Shown: one piece after another, positions 21,998 through 33,653 of the stretch | How the letters are laid out: every line of letters begins with the position of its first letter | Numbering within the stretch: position 1 is the stretch's first letter | Source of the DNA: Impatiens glandulifera | Taxonomy: Eukaryota > Streptophyta > Magnoliopsida > Ericales > Balsaminaceae | Direction: 5' to 3' | NCBI RefSeq assembly: GCF_907164915.1 | Contig: NC_061868.1 | Coordinates: forward strand, 20,145,819 to 20,209,818 | DNA: 64,000 bases | Notes under the pieces: generated by a model | What the model was told of the DNA's origin: nothing | Database searches by the model: none | Seen by the model: the letters and a program-made list of their open reading frames with translations, nothing else | Made by a program: the position numbers and the translations under genes

Positions 21998-24900
21998 GAT
22001 TGTCATCAGTACTTGGGGCCCGCCTAGATCTTGTCCCGGTTGACACACCATCATTTCTCCTGCTTGACTCACCTTGAATTGGTCGAGGTTGAGAACCTTC
22101 AGCATTGCCCATTGCATCCTCCTTTGCTTGAAACTTCCTAGCAATGGTCTCAGCAAATGATTGACGTTCATTATCATTTCTGTTCATGCAACCCTGCATT
22201 TGTACCAGCTGATTCTTCACCAAACTGAATTCCTCCATTGTTTCCTTGTGGCGTTCGTCATTGATATGCCTCTCAATGTCAAATAATTCACTTTAGCGGC
22301 TGAAGTTTTCCTTTTCAAACTTTGAGAACTTTACATTCGAGACATGGGTCTCATAAGTATTCATCTTTAAGGTCTTATCCAGCTCAGTTAGGATCTTGAA
22401 AATATTGCGAAAGTTCTCTCTTTCTTCTTCCCTTGAATTCATTGACTGACACATAGTCTTCTGCATTGAGGAGAGCATAGACCTCATAGATCTTAACATT
22501 TTATTTCCTCCAGCAGATGATCCTTCGTGAGAAGACACTTATTCAGATTCTGCTGCCATACTTTCAATAGGCTCAAAGTTTGTATGAACCTGCAAGGATT
22601 GCTCCGGCTGATTCATTTTAGCATTCTCAGCAGCTTTATCTCGTGCTTCTTCTTCAATTTCTTTTTCTGCTCTTTCAAATCTCTCGAGCAGATTTCCAGA
22701 ATAGTGAAGGGGAATGTTGATATTTTCGTGAACACTTCCCACAACACCATCGGGAAATAAACGGGGCTTCACAAACGTTGGATGTTCATCCTGTTCCTCC
22801 TCAGATGAAGAACTTTTTTCTTCATCATATTTCTCTTTAGAGGGTTCCCCCTCAATTCTTGCGATTTCCGGCTGAGTGACCTCAGCCAATTTCTCTTGAA
22901 CACCCTTTGTTCTTGCAACAGGGGTTACAATCGTATCTTCTTCAATAGGAGCTTTCAAAGCCTCCTCTGCTACATTTTCCACAAGAATTTCTTCTACATT
23001 TATCTCAAGAGCTTGTTCAGGCTCTTGAACATTCACCATTCCTTCTTCTTCATTCGGAAATTCTTGGACAGGATGATCTAGAATGCGTCTCTCTTCGGCA
23101 GAAAGATTCCCAAATTCGATCAGGAGAGCAGCATCTGATTCATCAGCATTTGGAATATCCATTGTCTCTTCTTCGTTGAGCGGTTCTGCGCCAGAACAGT
23201 CGGCGCCATGAATATGTCTAGAAGCAGCAGATACATAGCTTTCCAAGATATCATTCAACTTTTTCAGTACTTTTGCTTCAACATCAGCTCCTCTTGCGTC
23301 AAGGTTGAAGTTAGCTTTCCTGGCTTCATAGATTGGAAACAGAGCTTTTCCAAGAATGCAACCTTCCACCAGTTCTCTCTTATTCAACGCTTCATCCACA
23401 TCTAAAGTTCTTGCCCATTTCAGGACTTTCTTCTCGTTTGCCACTCTCTTCTTCCATTCTTTTATTATGGCAGCGTTAGATAGAGAATCGTTGTACTTAG
23501 AGGACAGCCTCTTAGTACACCAGGAATCATAGATTCCTAACCTTTCACTTTATCCAGAATAAGATCAACGATACCTCTTGCTTCAGATACCTTCTCAAGA
23601 GCTTGAGTTACAATTGATTTTCCTTTTCCAACAACCTCTACAGGTTTTGGAGCTGGTCTGGGTTCACTAATTACAATTCCTCTTGTCTCTTTTCTGGCCC
23701 GCAACAGTTCGAAGGCAGATTGGGGTTTCAAACAAAGCTCAGCAGAAATCTCTCTACAAACAATCTTTCCGACCACCAAGGAATCCTTGGGAGTAGGAAT
23801 TTTGGATTCACCAGCAACAAGGGTAGGAACAGCACCTTGTTCTGGTTGCGACGACTCTGTAGTACCGGCGGCTACATGATCAGATTGCATAACAGGAGAC
23901 TCTGCCCTGTTAATGGTTTCAACATTTGGACCGGCTGATTCAACAGTAGTCCCTTCAGCAAATTCTCTCAAAGGAGAGAAAACAGATTCAGCTTGTTCCA
24001 CTTCGGGAACATCAAATTTTGGCACAACAGCCAAAGATTTAGAAGTCTTTACCTTAGCAAATTTAGACGCGCGGGGCGCCTTTGTCTTCTTCTCCTTTGA
24101 GGCACAAGACCTCGAAGGTTTCCTCAAATAAGTTAAGGGAGTGGATAACGATGTCATCGGGGTAGCAACAAATACGCCTAGACCTTGCTTCACCCTTGAA
24201 TCAACGGATTCAGAGTCCTTCTGATTTGGGCTTTTCATGCTGGAGGAACTAGCCTCCGATTCGTTCACAGTTTTGGTTCTCTTTACTCCTGTTGACATAA
24301 CGGAAGTAGAAGGCTTTGATCGGGTGGACATCTTTCCACCAGTCTGGAAACTAGAAGCCCCAGATGCAGACTCTAGGTTGTTCTTCATCCTCGTCAGAGT
24401 GCTGGCCACCGTAAGAGCAGTAAAAACTCTTGGAGAGTTGATCTAAGCCGGTTCACCAACAGGAACCCCCAAAAACTTCAGTAGGTGACTCAGTTGAGCC
24501 GCATATGTGATACTCTCCTTGTTCGTATGGCTGATAGAGTAACACAGATTCTGAAAAAGGGTGTGACCCCAGTTCACTTGGATCCCTTTAGAAATGGCGC
24601 ACATATAGTCAAAACGGTCTTGACTATAGAGATTGAAGGAGCCAGCCTTCCCTTGCAACACCTTCGTCACCACGTCGTTTAGAAGAATGAAGTGAGGTTT
24701 GAATACCTTCTTGTATCCATTTACATGGATTTTAGAACCGTCAGCAGAGAAGGAAGACTTCATTTCCTCCATGATTTCTGAAGGGAGAACCAAGTCGAAC
24801 AGATGACTCTCCGTCGGAAGTTCAAAGAACTCCGCATAAACCGCTTCGTCAAAAGATATCTCCTTTCCGTTAACGGTTGCTACGATGAAATCATCCACCA

Positions 24901-25205
24901 TAACTACCGTTTTGAAGAACTCGCGAACTTCGTCTTCATAGAAGATGAACGGTCTGCCCAGATACTTCCTCAACCCAGAATATTCTAGGGTTTGGAACAT
25001 CTTCACCACCTCCGGTTGATCAAAAGAGTACACCGATGGAAAGTCCACCTGCAAATTACAGTGACCGAGAGTGATTTTCTTCACCATTTTGAGAGAATGT
25101 GAATCGACACGATATTTCAGAGAGATTTAGTGAGAGAAATGCAAGAAAGCTAGGGTTCTTAGAGATTTCGAGAGATTGAAAGTTTTCAAAATCATGCAGT
25201 AATGT

Positions 25206-25215
25206 CCTTATATAG
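25206..25215 (-). promoter_or_regulatory. E3 ORF3 TATA box
   Basis: CTATATAAGG on the minus strand, about 120 bp before the ORF3 ATG (25087). The leader between them reads like a plant gene 5' UTR, pyrimidine-rich with an AACCCTAG motif. It suggests ORF3 was transcribed from its own promoter instead of the LTR. E2 has a decayed equivalent (TTGATAGGATC near 33553). Confidence 0.6.
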
Positions 25216-25343
25216 ATGAAAAATGAAAATACATAATAACCGTCTATTCTAGGATATGGCCCATTAATAAATGTTAGACGTCCTTTTTCAAGAAGTAATC
25301 ATTAAAAATGAGAATATATTAGTCATTTTCTCTAAACTTGATA

Positions 25344-25448
25344 GACACGTGTCTTCATGTTATTAAGAGATGACTGTTCGATATTTTGAGCGGGAAAAGT
25401 ATATATCTCTCAGCGTGTGACAGCTGTCCCTAATCAGTTTAATCGGCA
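25344..25448 (-). promoter_or_regulatory. E3 ORF3 upstream palindrome cluster
   Basis: Contains GACACGTGTC (G-box core, 25344-25353), TTTCCCGC on the minus strand (E2F-like consensus, 25390-25397) and GACAGCTGTC (25419-25428). The same three sites occur in the same order upstream of E2 ORF3, with the same 44-bp offset between the E2F-like site and the G-box. Binding is not shown. Confidence 0.5.
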
Positions 25449-26039
25449 CGTAGTTAGACGTTTTTCTTACTCCAAAATAACACAGCGTCTATTAGACGGA
25501 TGAGTGTATTAGACGCATACGTCTAATTCTGTGTTTATAAAAATCCGTCTAATGTTTATTAGACGTGTACGTCTAATTCCGCATAAACAACACGTGTTAG
25601 ACGTGTGTTTATTAGACGTGAGCATCCTTTTGCTCAAGACGTAAAAACGTCTAACGTCTATTAGACGTGTCCGTCTAATTGCGTAGGAATAACACCTCAA
25701 CATATAGACTTAGATGCATGGATTGTGAGCAAAAATACGTCTAAGTACATACTGTTTCTTTTAGACACCCTTGTCTAATTACACCGATTAAGGATATTCG
25801 TCTAGAGAGTATCCTTAATTCCAAAGAAATTTTTCATCTCGTAATGAATATGGACATTAGAGTTTTATAAACAATTTTTGTGGTCCAAAGACCAAAAATA
25901 TTTTTAACAAATAAAAGCATTTATTCTTCCAGAATGGCAAGTGCCATTGTTGATCTTCCAAGCTGTGTACTTAGAGGAGTACTCTTCTAGCTTCTTTCCT
26001 GTTATCCTCCTGCATCACCTACAAAATAAACTATTTACA
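25440..26039 (-). other. E3 pol-deletion junction and hairpin region
   Basis: 25440-25700 is homologous to the pre-ORF3 spacer of E1 and E2, including the TGAGCA (25619-25624)/TGCTCA (25631-25636) stem. 25860-26010 matches neither gag nor pol and marks where about 3 kb of pol is missing. Confidence 0.65.
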
Positions 26040-27843
26040 AATCTTGGTACCCACACTCAATTGGGTCCTCGATCAATTAGTCCCTTAGAAATCCATATTT
26101 GAGTTATTCTGATGGAGTTCCCATTTTGTGTTGTGATTAATGCGTATGTTTTTGACTTAGCAGACGACTTCCTGCTAGCCACTGATCTTTGACTTTTGAA
26201 GAAGGTTTTCTTTTAAAACTCCTTGACTTAGAGTCAGGTTTTAAGTTACCAGACTTATTAGCTTTTTCAAGCTTATTCTTGAGTCAGCTAACAGTTGGTG
26301 GAACATAAACTATTTCATTTTTGAAAGCAACTTCTTCTTGACATTGAATAGGATCAGATTCAATGTCAGTCATACTTCCTTTGACAAAACTTATTGGATT
26401 AAGTTTGTCATTTGGCTTTGACTTTTTGCAAGACAGGTTAGGATCATTGGTATCAAATCCCAATCCGGATCTAGATCCATCAGGTTTCAACATGCTGATC
26501 TGATATTTGACAGCATCACCAGACCTTGTCCATGCACTAACAACATAGTTAAGCCTTTTGTTTTAAGATGAAAGAGTTTGAATCTGTTCCTTGAGTATCT
26601 CATTCTCATATGAGATCTCTTCAATTTTCTTTTCAAAAACATGTGACTCTTCCTTTTTAGACAGATTTGGTTTATTTAAATCTGATGAAAATTTAGTTTC
26701 ATTTAAAGATTCTGCTAGCTTTCTGTACTCAATGACCATGTCCAGTTGTTCCCTTAAAAACCTTTTAGAGGAGAAATCAAATACCTCAGTCTCTTGAGTT
26801 CCTTCCTCATCTTCTCTGACCATAAAGCAAGCCACGTCTTCTTCATCACTTTCACTGGATGAGAAGTACGAGCCACGGCTGCTTCCTCTATTCTTTCCGT
26901 CACCATCCATAAGAGCCTTCATCTCTTTTCCATCTTCCTTGGCATCTTCACGCTTTGGCTTCCGGCATTCCGATGCATAATGACCTTTAATACCACAGTT
27001 AAAACAAGTAACATTAGTTTTAGATTTTCTATTATCATTAGAATTTGAAGAATTTGAGTTAGAGTTACTCTTCTTCATGAAGTCGCCAAACTTCTTCACA
27101 AAGAGAGACATGGCATCGCTGCTCAACTGCTAAGCTGCCATCTTCACGTCCGGAGCGGTTAGTGTCTCTTCAGAGGTCACCAGCGCCTTAGCAATGATAA
27201 CGGACGAGGGTTGATCTTCTTCCATCCTACAGTTAAGCTCGAACTCATAGGACTTGAGGTCAGCGAAGAGATCAAATAGAGAGATCTTGTTCAGATCTTT
27301 GGATTCTCTCATCGCCATAGTCTTTATATCCCATTCCCTTGGAAGAGCACGCATGACCTTGATAGAAAGCTCCCGGTTGCTATAAGTCTTGCCTAGGATG
27401 GACAGAGAGGAGACGATCTTGCTGAATCTAGTGTCGAAATCGTTCATTGTTTCACCAGGACGCATTTTGAAGTTGTCGAACTGTTGAGTGGCAACCATGA
27501 TCTTGTTTTCTTTGGTTTGCTCGTTGGCCTCACACAGTTGAGTGAGTCTGTCCCAGACCTCTTTGGCAGTGTCACATTTGATGATGTAGTTGAACATACT
27601 GTCATCGAGAGATCTGTACAGAATATCAAGAGCCATGTTGTTGAGGTTGTTCTGCCTCTTTTCATCAGCGGTCCAGTCGGCCTTTTCTTTATCAATCTTG
27701 ATAGGACCTTCTGTGACAACACTCCACATGTCATCATGGAGAGAAGAGAGATGAGCACGAACTCTTTTCTTCCAAACAATATAGTTTTCACGAGAGAAGG
27801 TTGGAATGGTTGTAGCACTGGCATCTTTGGGTATGTTCGACAT
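26040..27843 (-). pseudogene. E3 gag, nearly complete
   Basis: ATG at 27843. 27843-27130 (237 codons) is the copia gag core (FSRENYIVWKKRVRAHL, MWSVVTEGPIKI, then MRALPREWDIKTMAMRES). It is followed by an in-frame TAG (probably a former Gln) and 27126-26563 with a Ser/Asn linker and a CCHC knuckle CFNCGIKGHYASEC at 26965-27006, then an acidic spacer. The spacer continues with stops through 26493-26284 to about 26040, where the protease should begin. Except for a few nonsense changes this is the most complete gag in the window and shows what E1 and E2 have lost. Confidence 0.88.
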
Positions 27844-27874
27844 ATTTCAGGAAAGGCTTGAGAATAGAAACAGG

Positions 27875-27886
27875 GCTCTGATACCA
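27875..27886 (-). other. E3 primer binding site
   Basis: Plus strand GCTCTGATACCA, an exact complement of TGGTATCAGAGC, two bases from the 5' LTR. Confidence 0.93.
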
Positions 27887-27888
27887 AT

Positions 27889-30567
27889 TAATAGGATCGG
27901 CTTTATCGTTAGAGACGGGGGTCTGGCTAAGGATGAAGGCTTATAAAAAACGGTTTGATAGAAATCCTGTTAGGGATTAATATCTCTTTCTATTCTACGC
28001 AAACTTGTGTAAACACTTGAAACATATTCAAGGCGGAATTGTTTACTTGGGTTTGAAGCACACAAGATGAAATAGGAAAAGATGACAGAAATGAAGAACA
28101 CAACAGTTTGTTTATGGATGTTCGGAGAAACTCTCCTATGTCACCCCTTCTTCCAACCACCGGAAGGATTCACTATAATATGATGAGAATCAAATACAGT
28201 TTACACACACACTTAGCTCATTATTGAACAGAACACTTTCTGTTCAATTACAAGATGAAGAATATCACTTAGCTAAAGGTGTTTTGATTCTAACTCTCTC
28301 TCTCTCTCGATTCACACACAGTACAATCAGAAAGAAGCTTCACAGAATAAGTTCAGTAAGCAAGATGATTGAGTGGTCTCTCTCTGCAAAATCAGATTGC
28401 TTGTTCGTAAGACTTGTTAAGGAAGATTGCCCATTGTCCTTAGGATTGAATAAATACTGAGCAGGAGCTAACGGTCGAATCTTCAAGAATGATACATGGC
28501 ACTCTTCTATTGGAAAGCCTCCATTGTACACAGCAGGTTCTAAGCACAAAAATCGTGGCCGTACCGAACTGGTTGTGCGCCGAATATTTCATCAGGGATG
28601 TACCTGCAAAACGGGTAATATGAGGAAAATTCTCTTACGTGGCATTCCTTGATTGGATGCATATAGCTGCTATACTAATCTTCACAAAAAAGTGGAGCAA
28701 AAGTAGGGTACAGCTATAGCACGTGGGTAGGAGAAATGCTAGATTCAAGCGTACTACTTAAACAGAGCATTAGACGTATTTCAGTTAGACGGATTTAAAA
28801 AAATCAGTCTAATGAAATAAGTCAACTCCTTCTAATGAAAAATATCTATTAGACCGCCTGGTCTAATAGAATTAGACTCGCATCTAATTATAATAACTAT
28901 TAGACGAGTACGTCTAACTCCACTAAGTTAGACTACACGTCTAATTCCGGTTCTACCTCAGACTTGTCTGAAGGAGTTAGACTCACGTCTAGCTTTCACT
29001 GATTAGACTACCCGTCTAATTATTCAATAATCATTAGACGGGTACGTCTAACTCCACTGAGTTAGACTACACATCTAATTCCGGTTCTACCTCAGACTAA
29101 TCTGAAGGAGTTAGACTCACGTCTAACTTTCACTAATTAGACTACCCGTCTAATTATTAAATAACCATTACACCGGCACGTCTAACTCCACTAAGTTAAA
29201 CTGCCACATCTAATTCCGTTCCTATCTCAAACTTGTCTGAAGGAGTTAGACTCACGTCTAACTTTTACTAATTAGACTACCCGTCTAATTATTAAATAAC
29301 CATTAGACCGGCACGTCTAACTCCACTGAGTTAGACTGCCACGTCTAATTCCGGTTCTACCTCAGACTTGTCTGAAGGAGTTAGACTCACGTCTAACTTT
29401 CACTAATTAGACTACCCGTCTAATTATTCAATAACCATTAGACGGGTACGTCTAACTCCACTGAGTTAGACTACACGTCTAATTCCGTTTCTACCTCAGA
29501 CTAATCTAAAGGAGTTAGACTCACGTCTAACTTTCACTAATTAGACTACCCGTCTAATTATTAAATAACCATTAGACCAGCACTTCTAACTCCACTGAGT
29601 TAGACTGCCATGTCTAATTCCGGTTCTACCTCAGACTTGTCTGAAGAAGTTAGATTCACGTCTAACTTTCACTAATTAGACTACCCGTCTAATTATTCAA
29701 TAACCATTAGAAGGGTACGTCTAAGTCCACTGAGTTAGACTACACGTCTAATTCCGTTTCTACCTCAGACTAATCTAAAGGAGTTAGACTCACGTCTAAC
29801 TTTCACTAATTAGACTACACGTCTAATTATTAAATAACCATTAGACCGGCACGTTTAACTCCACTGAGTTAGATTGCCACGTCTAATTCTGGTTCTACCT
29901 CAGACTTGTCTGAAGGAGTTAGACTCACGTCTAACTTTTACTAATTAGACTACCTGTCTAATTATTAAATATCCATTAGACCGGCACGTCTAACTCCACT
30001 GAGTTAGACTGCCACGTCTAATTTCGGTTCTACCTCAGACTTGTCTGAAGGAGTTAGACTCACGTCTAACTTTCACTAATTAGACTACCCGTCTAATTAC
30101 AAATATATTAGACTTACGTCTAATTCCATTAGACTCACGTCTAATTCCGCGTATTCATTAGACTATCCGTCTAATTCTTTACGTCTATTAGACTTACACG
30201 TCTAACTCCGATGAGTTAGACTGTACGTCTAATTCTATTAGACTTACGTCTAATTCCATTAGACTCACGTCTAATTCCGCATATTCATTAGACTATTCGT
30301 TTAATTCTTTACGTCTATTAGACTTACACGTCTAACTCCGATGAGTTAGACTGTACGTCTAATTCTATTAGACTTACGTCTAATTCCATTATACTTACGT
30401 CTAATTCCGCGAATAAAAATCAAAATCGGTCTAATGATCCTCATTAGATCCAAGTCTAGAGACATGTTGTCTCAATACACCTGTATCGAAACTCATAAAT
30501 TATTTCATCATCAAAATATCAGTGGGTAAATTATTTCAACACTTAGTTAAAATAATTTGACCCAACA
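27889..30567 (-). repeat. E3 5' LTR (2,679 bp)
   Basis: Plus strand TAATAGGATCGGC (TG mutated to TA) ... TGACCCAACA. About nine 135-bp hairpin units from 28800 to 30100 and two about 108-bp units from 30110 to 30410, against seven and three in the 3' LTR. Confidence 0.93.
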
Positions 30568-32885
30568 CATCTTATCTTGAGGAGACTGGAATTAAGCACG
30601 AGTTGTCTAGTGCCAGAACTCCACAACAAAACGGCATTGCTGAGAGAAGAGTGAGAACTCTAAAGGAAGCAGCGAGATCCATGCTTGCTGAATCAGATGT
30701 TCTTCAGAGGTTCTGGGCGGAAGCCATTAGTACTGCTTGCTATACACAAAATCGGTCAATAATTAACAAACGTTTTGAGAAAACTCCCTATGAACTGTAT
30801 TATGGGAGAATTCCCACGGTTTCTTACTTTAAGATATTTGGGTGTAAATGTTTTATCCATAACAATGGAAAGGTTTATTTGACTGCTTTTGATGTTAAAG
30901 CAGATGAGGGATTCATGTTGGGATACTCATCAGTAAGCAAGGCTTACAGAGTATACATCAAAAGAACACAGACTGTTGAAGAATCCCTTCATGTAGTTTT
31001 TGATGAGCCTGTCGAGAGCAAATCCAATGAACCCATTGATCTTGCTGACAGACTGCAAGCGGCTAGTCTTGAGTCTGTAAGTGAAAAAGAAGAATCCTTG
31101 GACAAGCGGATGGCTTTATCTGATCTTGTGACTGATCTGGTTGAAACTCAACCAGATGTGCAAACTCATGTTCAACAAGAAGTTGAGAGTTTGGATGTCG
31201 CGGTGTCACCGGTTCAGATGACCAATCCCCTTGGTTCCAACTTCAGATGGAACAGAAATCATCCACCAGAATTGATAATCGGAAATCCTTTTTCTCCTCG
31301 AAGGACAAGACGTCAACTGATGGATGAAATGGCCAATTCTGCATTTATTTCTCAAATTGAACCAAAGAAGATTGGTGAGGCTATAGTTGATCCAGATTGG
31401 ATCAATGCTATGCAAGAGGTGTTAAACCAATTTGATAGAAATAAAGTGTGGTATCTTACTCCTAGACCAACTGACAAGTCAGTCATAGGAACAAGATGGG
31501 TATTTAGAAACAAGCTTAGTGAAGATGGCTTAGTCATTAGAAACAAAGCTCGTCTAGTTGCTCAAGGATACAGACAAGAGGAAGGTATTGATTTTGATGA
31601 GCCTTTTGCACCGGTTGCAAGACTAGAGGCAATTAGAATCTTCCTAGCATATGCATCATTTAAGAAATTTAAAGTCTTTCAAATGGATGTGAAAAGTGCA
31701 TTTTTAAATGGAAAATTAAGTGAAGAAGTATATGTTGAGCAACCCCCTAGTTTCATAGATCATGTTTTGCCGAATCATGTTTATAGGCTTAATAAAGCAT
31801 TGTATGGTCTAAAACAAGCTCCTAGAGGTTGGTATGACACTTTATCCAATTTCTTGTTTGATCATGATTTTCTTGTTGGAACAGTGGATAAAACCTTGTT
31901 TAGATTTACTAAAGATTCTCATATATTACTTGTTCAGATATATGTTGATGACATTATTTTTGGGTCAACTAACCCCAAACTGTGTGAGAAATTTTCCAAG
32001 TTGATGCAGGATAGGTTTGAAATGAGCATGATGGGAGAACTTATATTCTTCCTTGGGCTTCAGATCCGTCAGCTGGAAAACGGAACTCTCATCAACCAGG
32101 CCAAATACACCAAAGAATTGTTAAAGAAGTTTGGTTTGGAGAACAGTTCTGCAGCAGCTACTCCAATGAGCTCTTCAGTTAAATTGGATAAAGATGAAGG
32201 TGGCCAAAGTGTAGATATAACAGCATATAGAGGACTCATTGGTTCTCTGCTATATGTAATTGCTAGCAGGCCAGACATTCAATTTATTGTTGGTGTTTGT
32301 GCCAGATTTCAGGATGACCCTAAACTCTCTCATTTTACTGTTGCCAAACGTATTCTTAAATACTTAAAGGGAACTCAAAATGTGGGACTGTGGTATCCGA
32401 AGGATTCCAGTTTCAATTTAATTAGTTTCTCAGATGCAGATTATGCAGGATGCAAAATTGATAGAAAAAACACAAGTGGAACTTGTTAGTTCCTTGGAGA
32501 TCGTCTAATCACATGGTTCAGCAAGAAGCAGATGTCGGTCGCAACGTCTACAACAGAAGCAGAGTATCTAGCAGCTGGTAGTTGTTGTTCTCAAGTTTTG
32601 TGGATTCAACAATAGCTCAGAGACTATGGGATTGAGGCTGCTGAATCTCCAATTTTCTGCGACAACACAAGTGTTATCGCAATCTCCTACAACCTAGTTC
32701 TGCATTCTCGGACAAAGCACATTGAAATCAGGCATCATTTAATCCGAGAACACGTCAATCAGAAGCAAATTCGTCTTGAACATGTTCCTACAAATCAACA
32801 AACCGCAGACATTTTCACGAAACCTCTACCGGAAGCTAAGTTTTCTCACTTTAGAAACATGTTAGGTCTTGTTGATCTTGATTGA
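30568..32885 (+). pseudogene. E2 pol, 3' part (IN-RT-RNase H)
   Basis: Resumes the gene cut at 16736 after the second CATCT. The main open frame reaches TAG 32487 (ORF 30603-32489). Integrase C-terminal part: [20 protein letters not shown] with the catalytic Glu. [13 protein letters not shown] near 31480, then [12 protein letters not shown], and the catalytic YVDD at 31941-31952, in frame. RNase [16 protein letters not shown], then TSTTEAEY and FTKPLPEAKF. Stops at 32487 and 32613 break RNase H; the gene ends at TGA 32883-32885. RT itself looks undamaged. Confidence 0.92.
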
Positions 32886-33653
32886 CATAATTACGTGCAT
32901 AAACTAAGGGGGAACATATTGTTCAAAACGCAACTGAACAAATATGAAAGATGGAGGTCTCAACTTGTCCTAAGGATTCAGAGTTTGAGAAACACAGCTA
33001 CTTAGACGAACATCTACCTTAACAGTTTCATCTTCATATGAAATCATTGTCTTGGTTACTCTAACCTGCTTGGTTAGACGGATGCGTCTAATAGACGTTA
33101 GACGTTTTTACGTCATGAGCAAGAGGATGCTCACGTCTAATCAGACACGCGTGTCTCACATGATGTTATAGCATAATTAGACGTACACGTCTAATAGACT
33201 GACTTTCAAAAAGAAGTTGAAAATGTGAAAAGGAAAATAAAACGTCTAACTACTGGTGTAATTAGACTCTTCATCTTCTGGCTTTTCGGACAGCTGTCTT
33301 TTAATGATTTCTGTTTAAGTCTTCTTTCCCGCCGAAAAATAAATTAATCATTCTTTAAAAGAATTAAAGACACGTGTCTCTCAATATGCAAGGAATGACT
33401 AATATATCTGACAACTTTTGCTTGTACACTTAGTATTAAACGTTCTGTTTCATGCTAACATTAAATGATGTGTTTATTGGGACATGTCTTTTGAAGTTCT
33501 TGACGGTAGAAACAATCATTAATTTTCTTCTTCATGAGTAAAACCCTGATATTGATAGGATCATTCACTCTAAAAGATAGAAGATCATTGAAATCAATCT
33601 CTCTCCTTCTCTTTAGAAGTCGAACCGCTCAAACCCTTGTTCATCAAATTAGA
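32886..33653 (+). promoter_or_regulatory. E2 pol-ORF3 spacer with palindromes
   Basis: Holds the stem TGAGCA/TGCTCA (33116-33133), GACAGCTGTC (33289-33298), the E2F-like TTTCCCGC (33325-33332) and the G-box palindrome GACACGTGTC (33369-33378), matching E3 in order. The TATA position is degenerate (near 33553). Confidence 0.5.

Larger units (their letters stand above)
19430..25087 (-). pseudogene. E3 ORF3, about 1,100 codons, split by E5
   Basis: Starts at ATG 25087 and ends at TGA 19432-19430; about 3,326 nt remain once E5 and one GATTG copy are removed. Layout: residues 1-200 form a domain homologous to E2 ORF3 (LQVDFPSVYS, EFFKTV, FFELP), resembling 'putative plant transposon protein'. Next comes a Ser/Lys/Pro-rich stretch, then a Glu-rich acidic and coiled-coil part (23444-22539), then Met/Gln/Glu helical segments (22538-22011), then an RG-rich tail (19665-19480: GGGRSG, ERGGRSG, GGRGGRGY). 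Damage is light: TAG at 24443, a one-base-type shift near 23530, TAA at 22539 and TAA at 22293, plus E5. The codon at the E5 site rejoins in frame. RGG tails often bind RNA, which is inference here. Confidence 0.8.
16737..30567 (-). mobile_element. E3: pol-less copia element with giant ORF3
   Basis: Reverse-oriented, 13,831 bp including the E5 insertion (about 11.5 kb without it). Order on the minus strand: 5' LTR (30567-27889), PBS, near-complete gag, ORF3 promoter region, very long ORF3, polypurine tract, 3' LTR. Protease, integrase, RT and RNase H are absent: sequence jumps from the gag-protease spacer (about 26010) to the pre-ORF3 region (about 25860). It must have depended on enzymes from another element. 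Confidence 0.9.

Noticed and set aside
22527..22760. Plus-strand frames opposite E3 ORF3 (also 23208-23405, 23720-24131)
   Set aside because: Antisense shadows of the long minus-strand ORF3 with low-complexity composition.
27484..27861. 125-codon plus-strand frame
   Set aside because: Antisense of the E3 gag coding region.
32085..32500. E2 as an active autonomous element
   Set aside because: RT is intact, but gag lacks the zinc knuckle, RNase H has two stops, the PBS is degenerate and E3 splits integrase.
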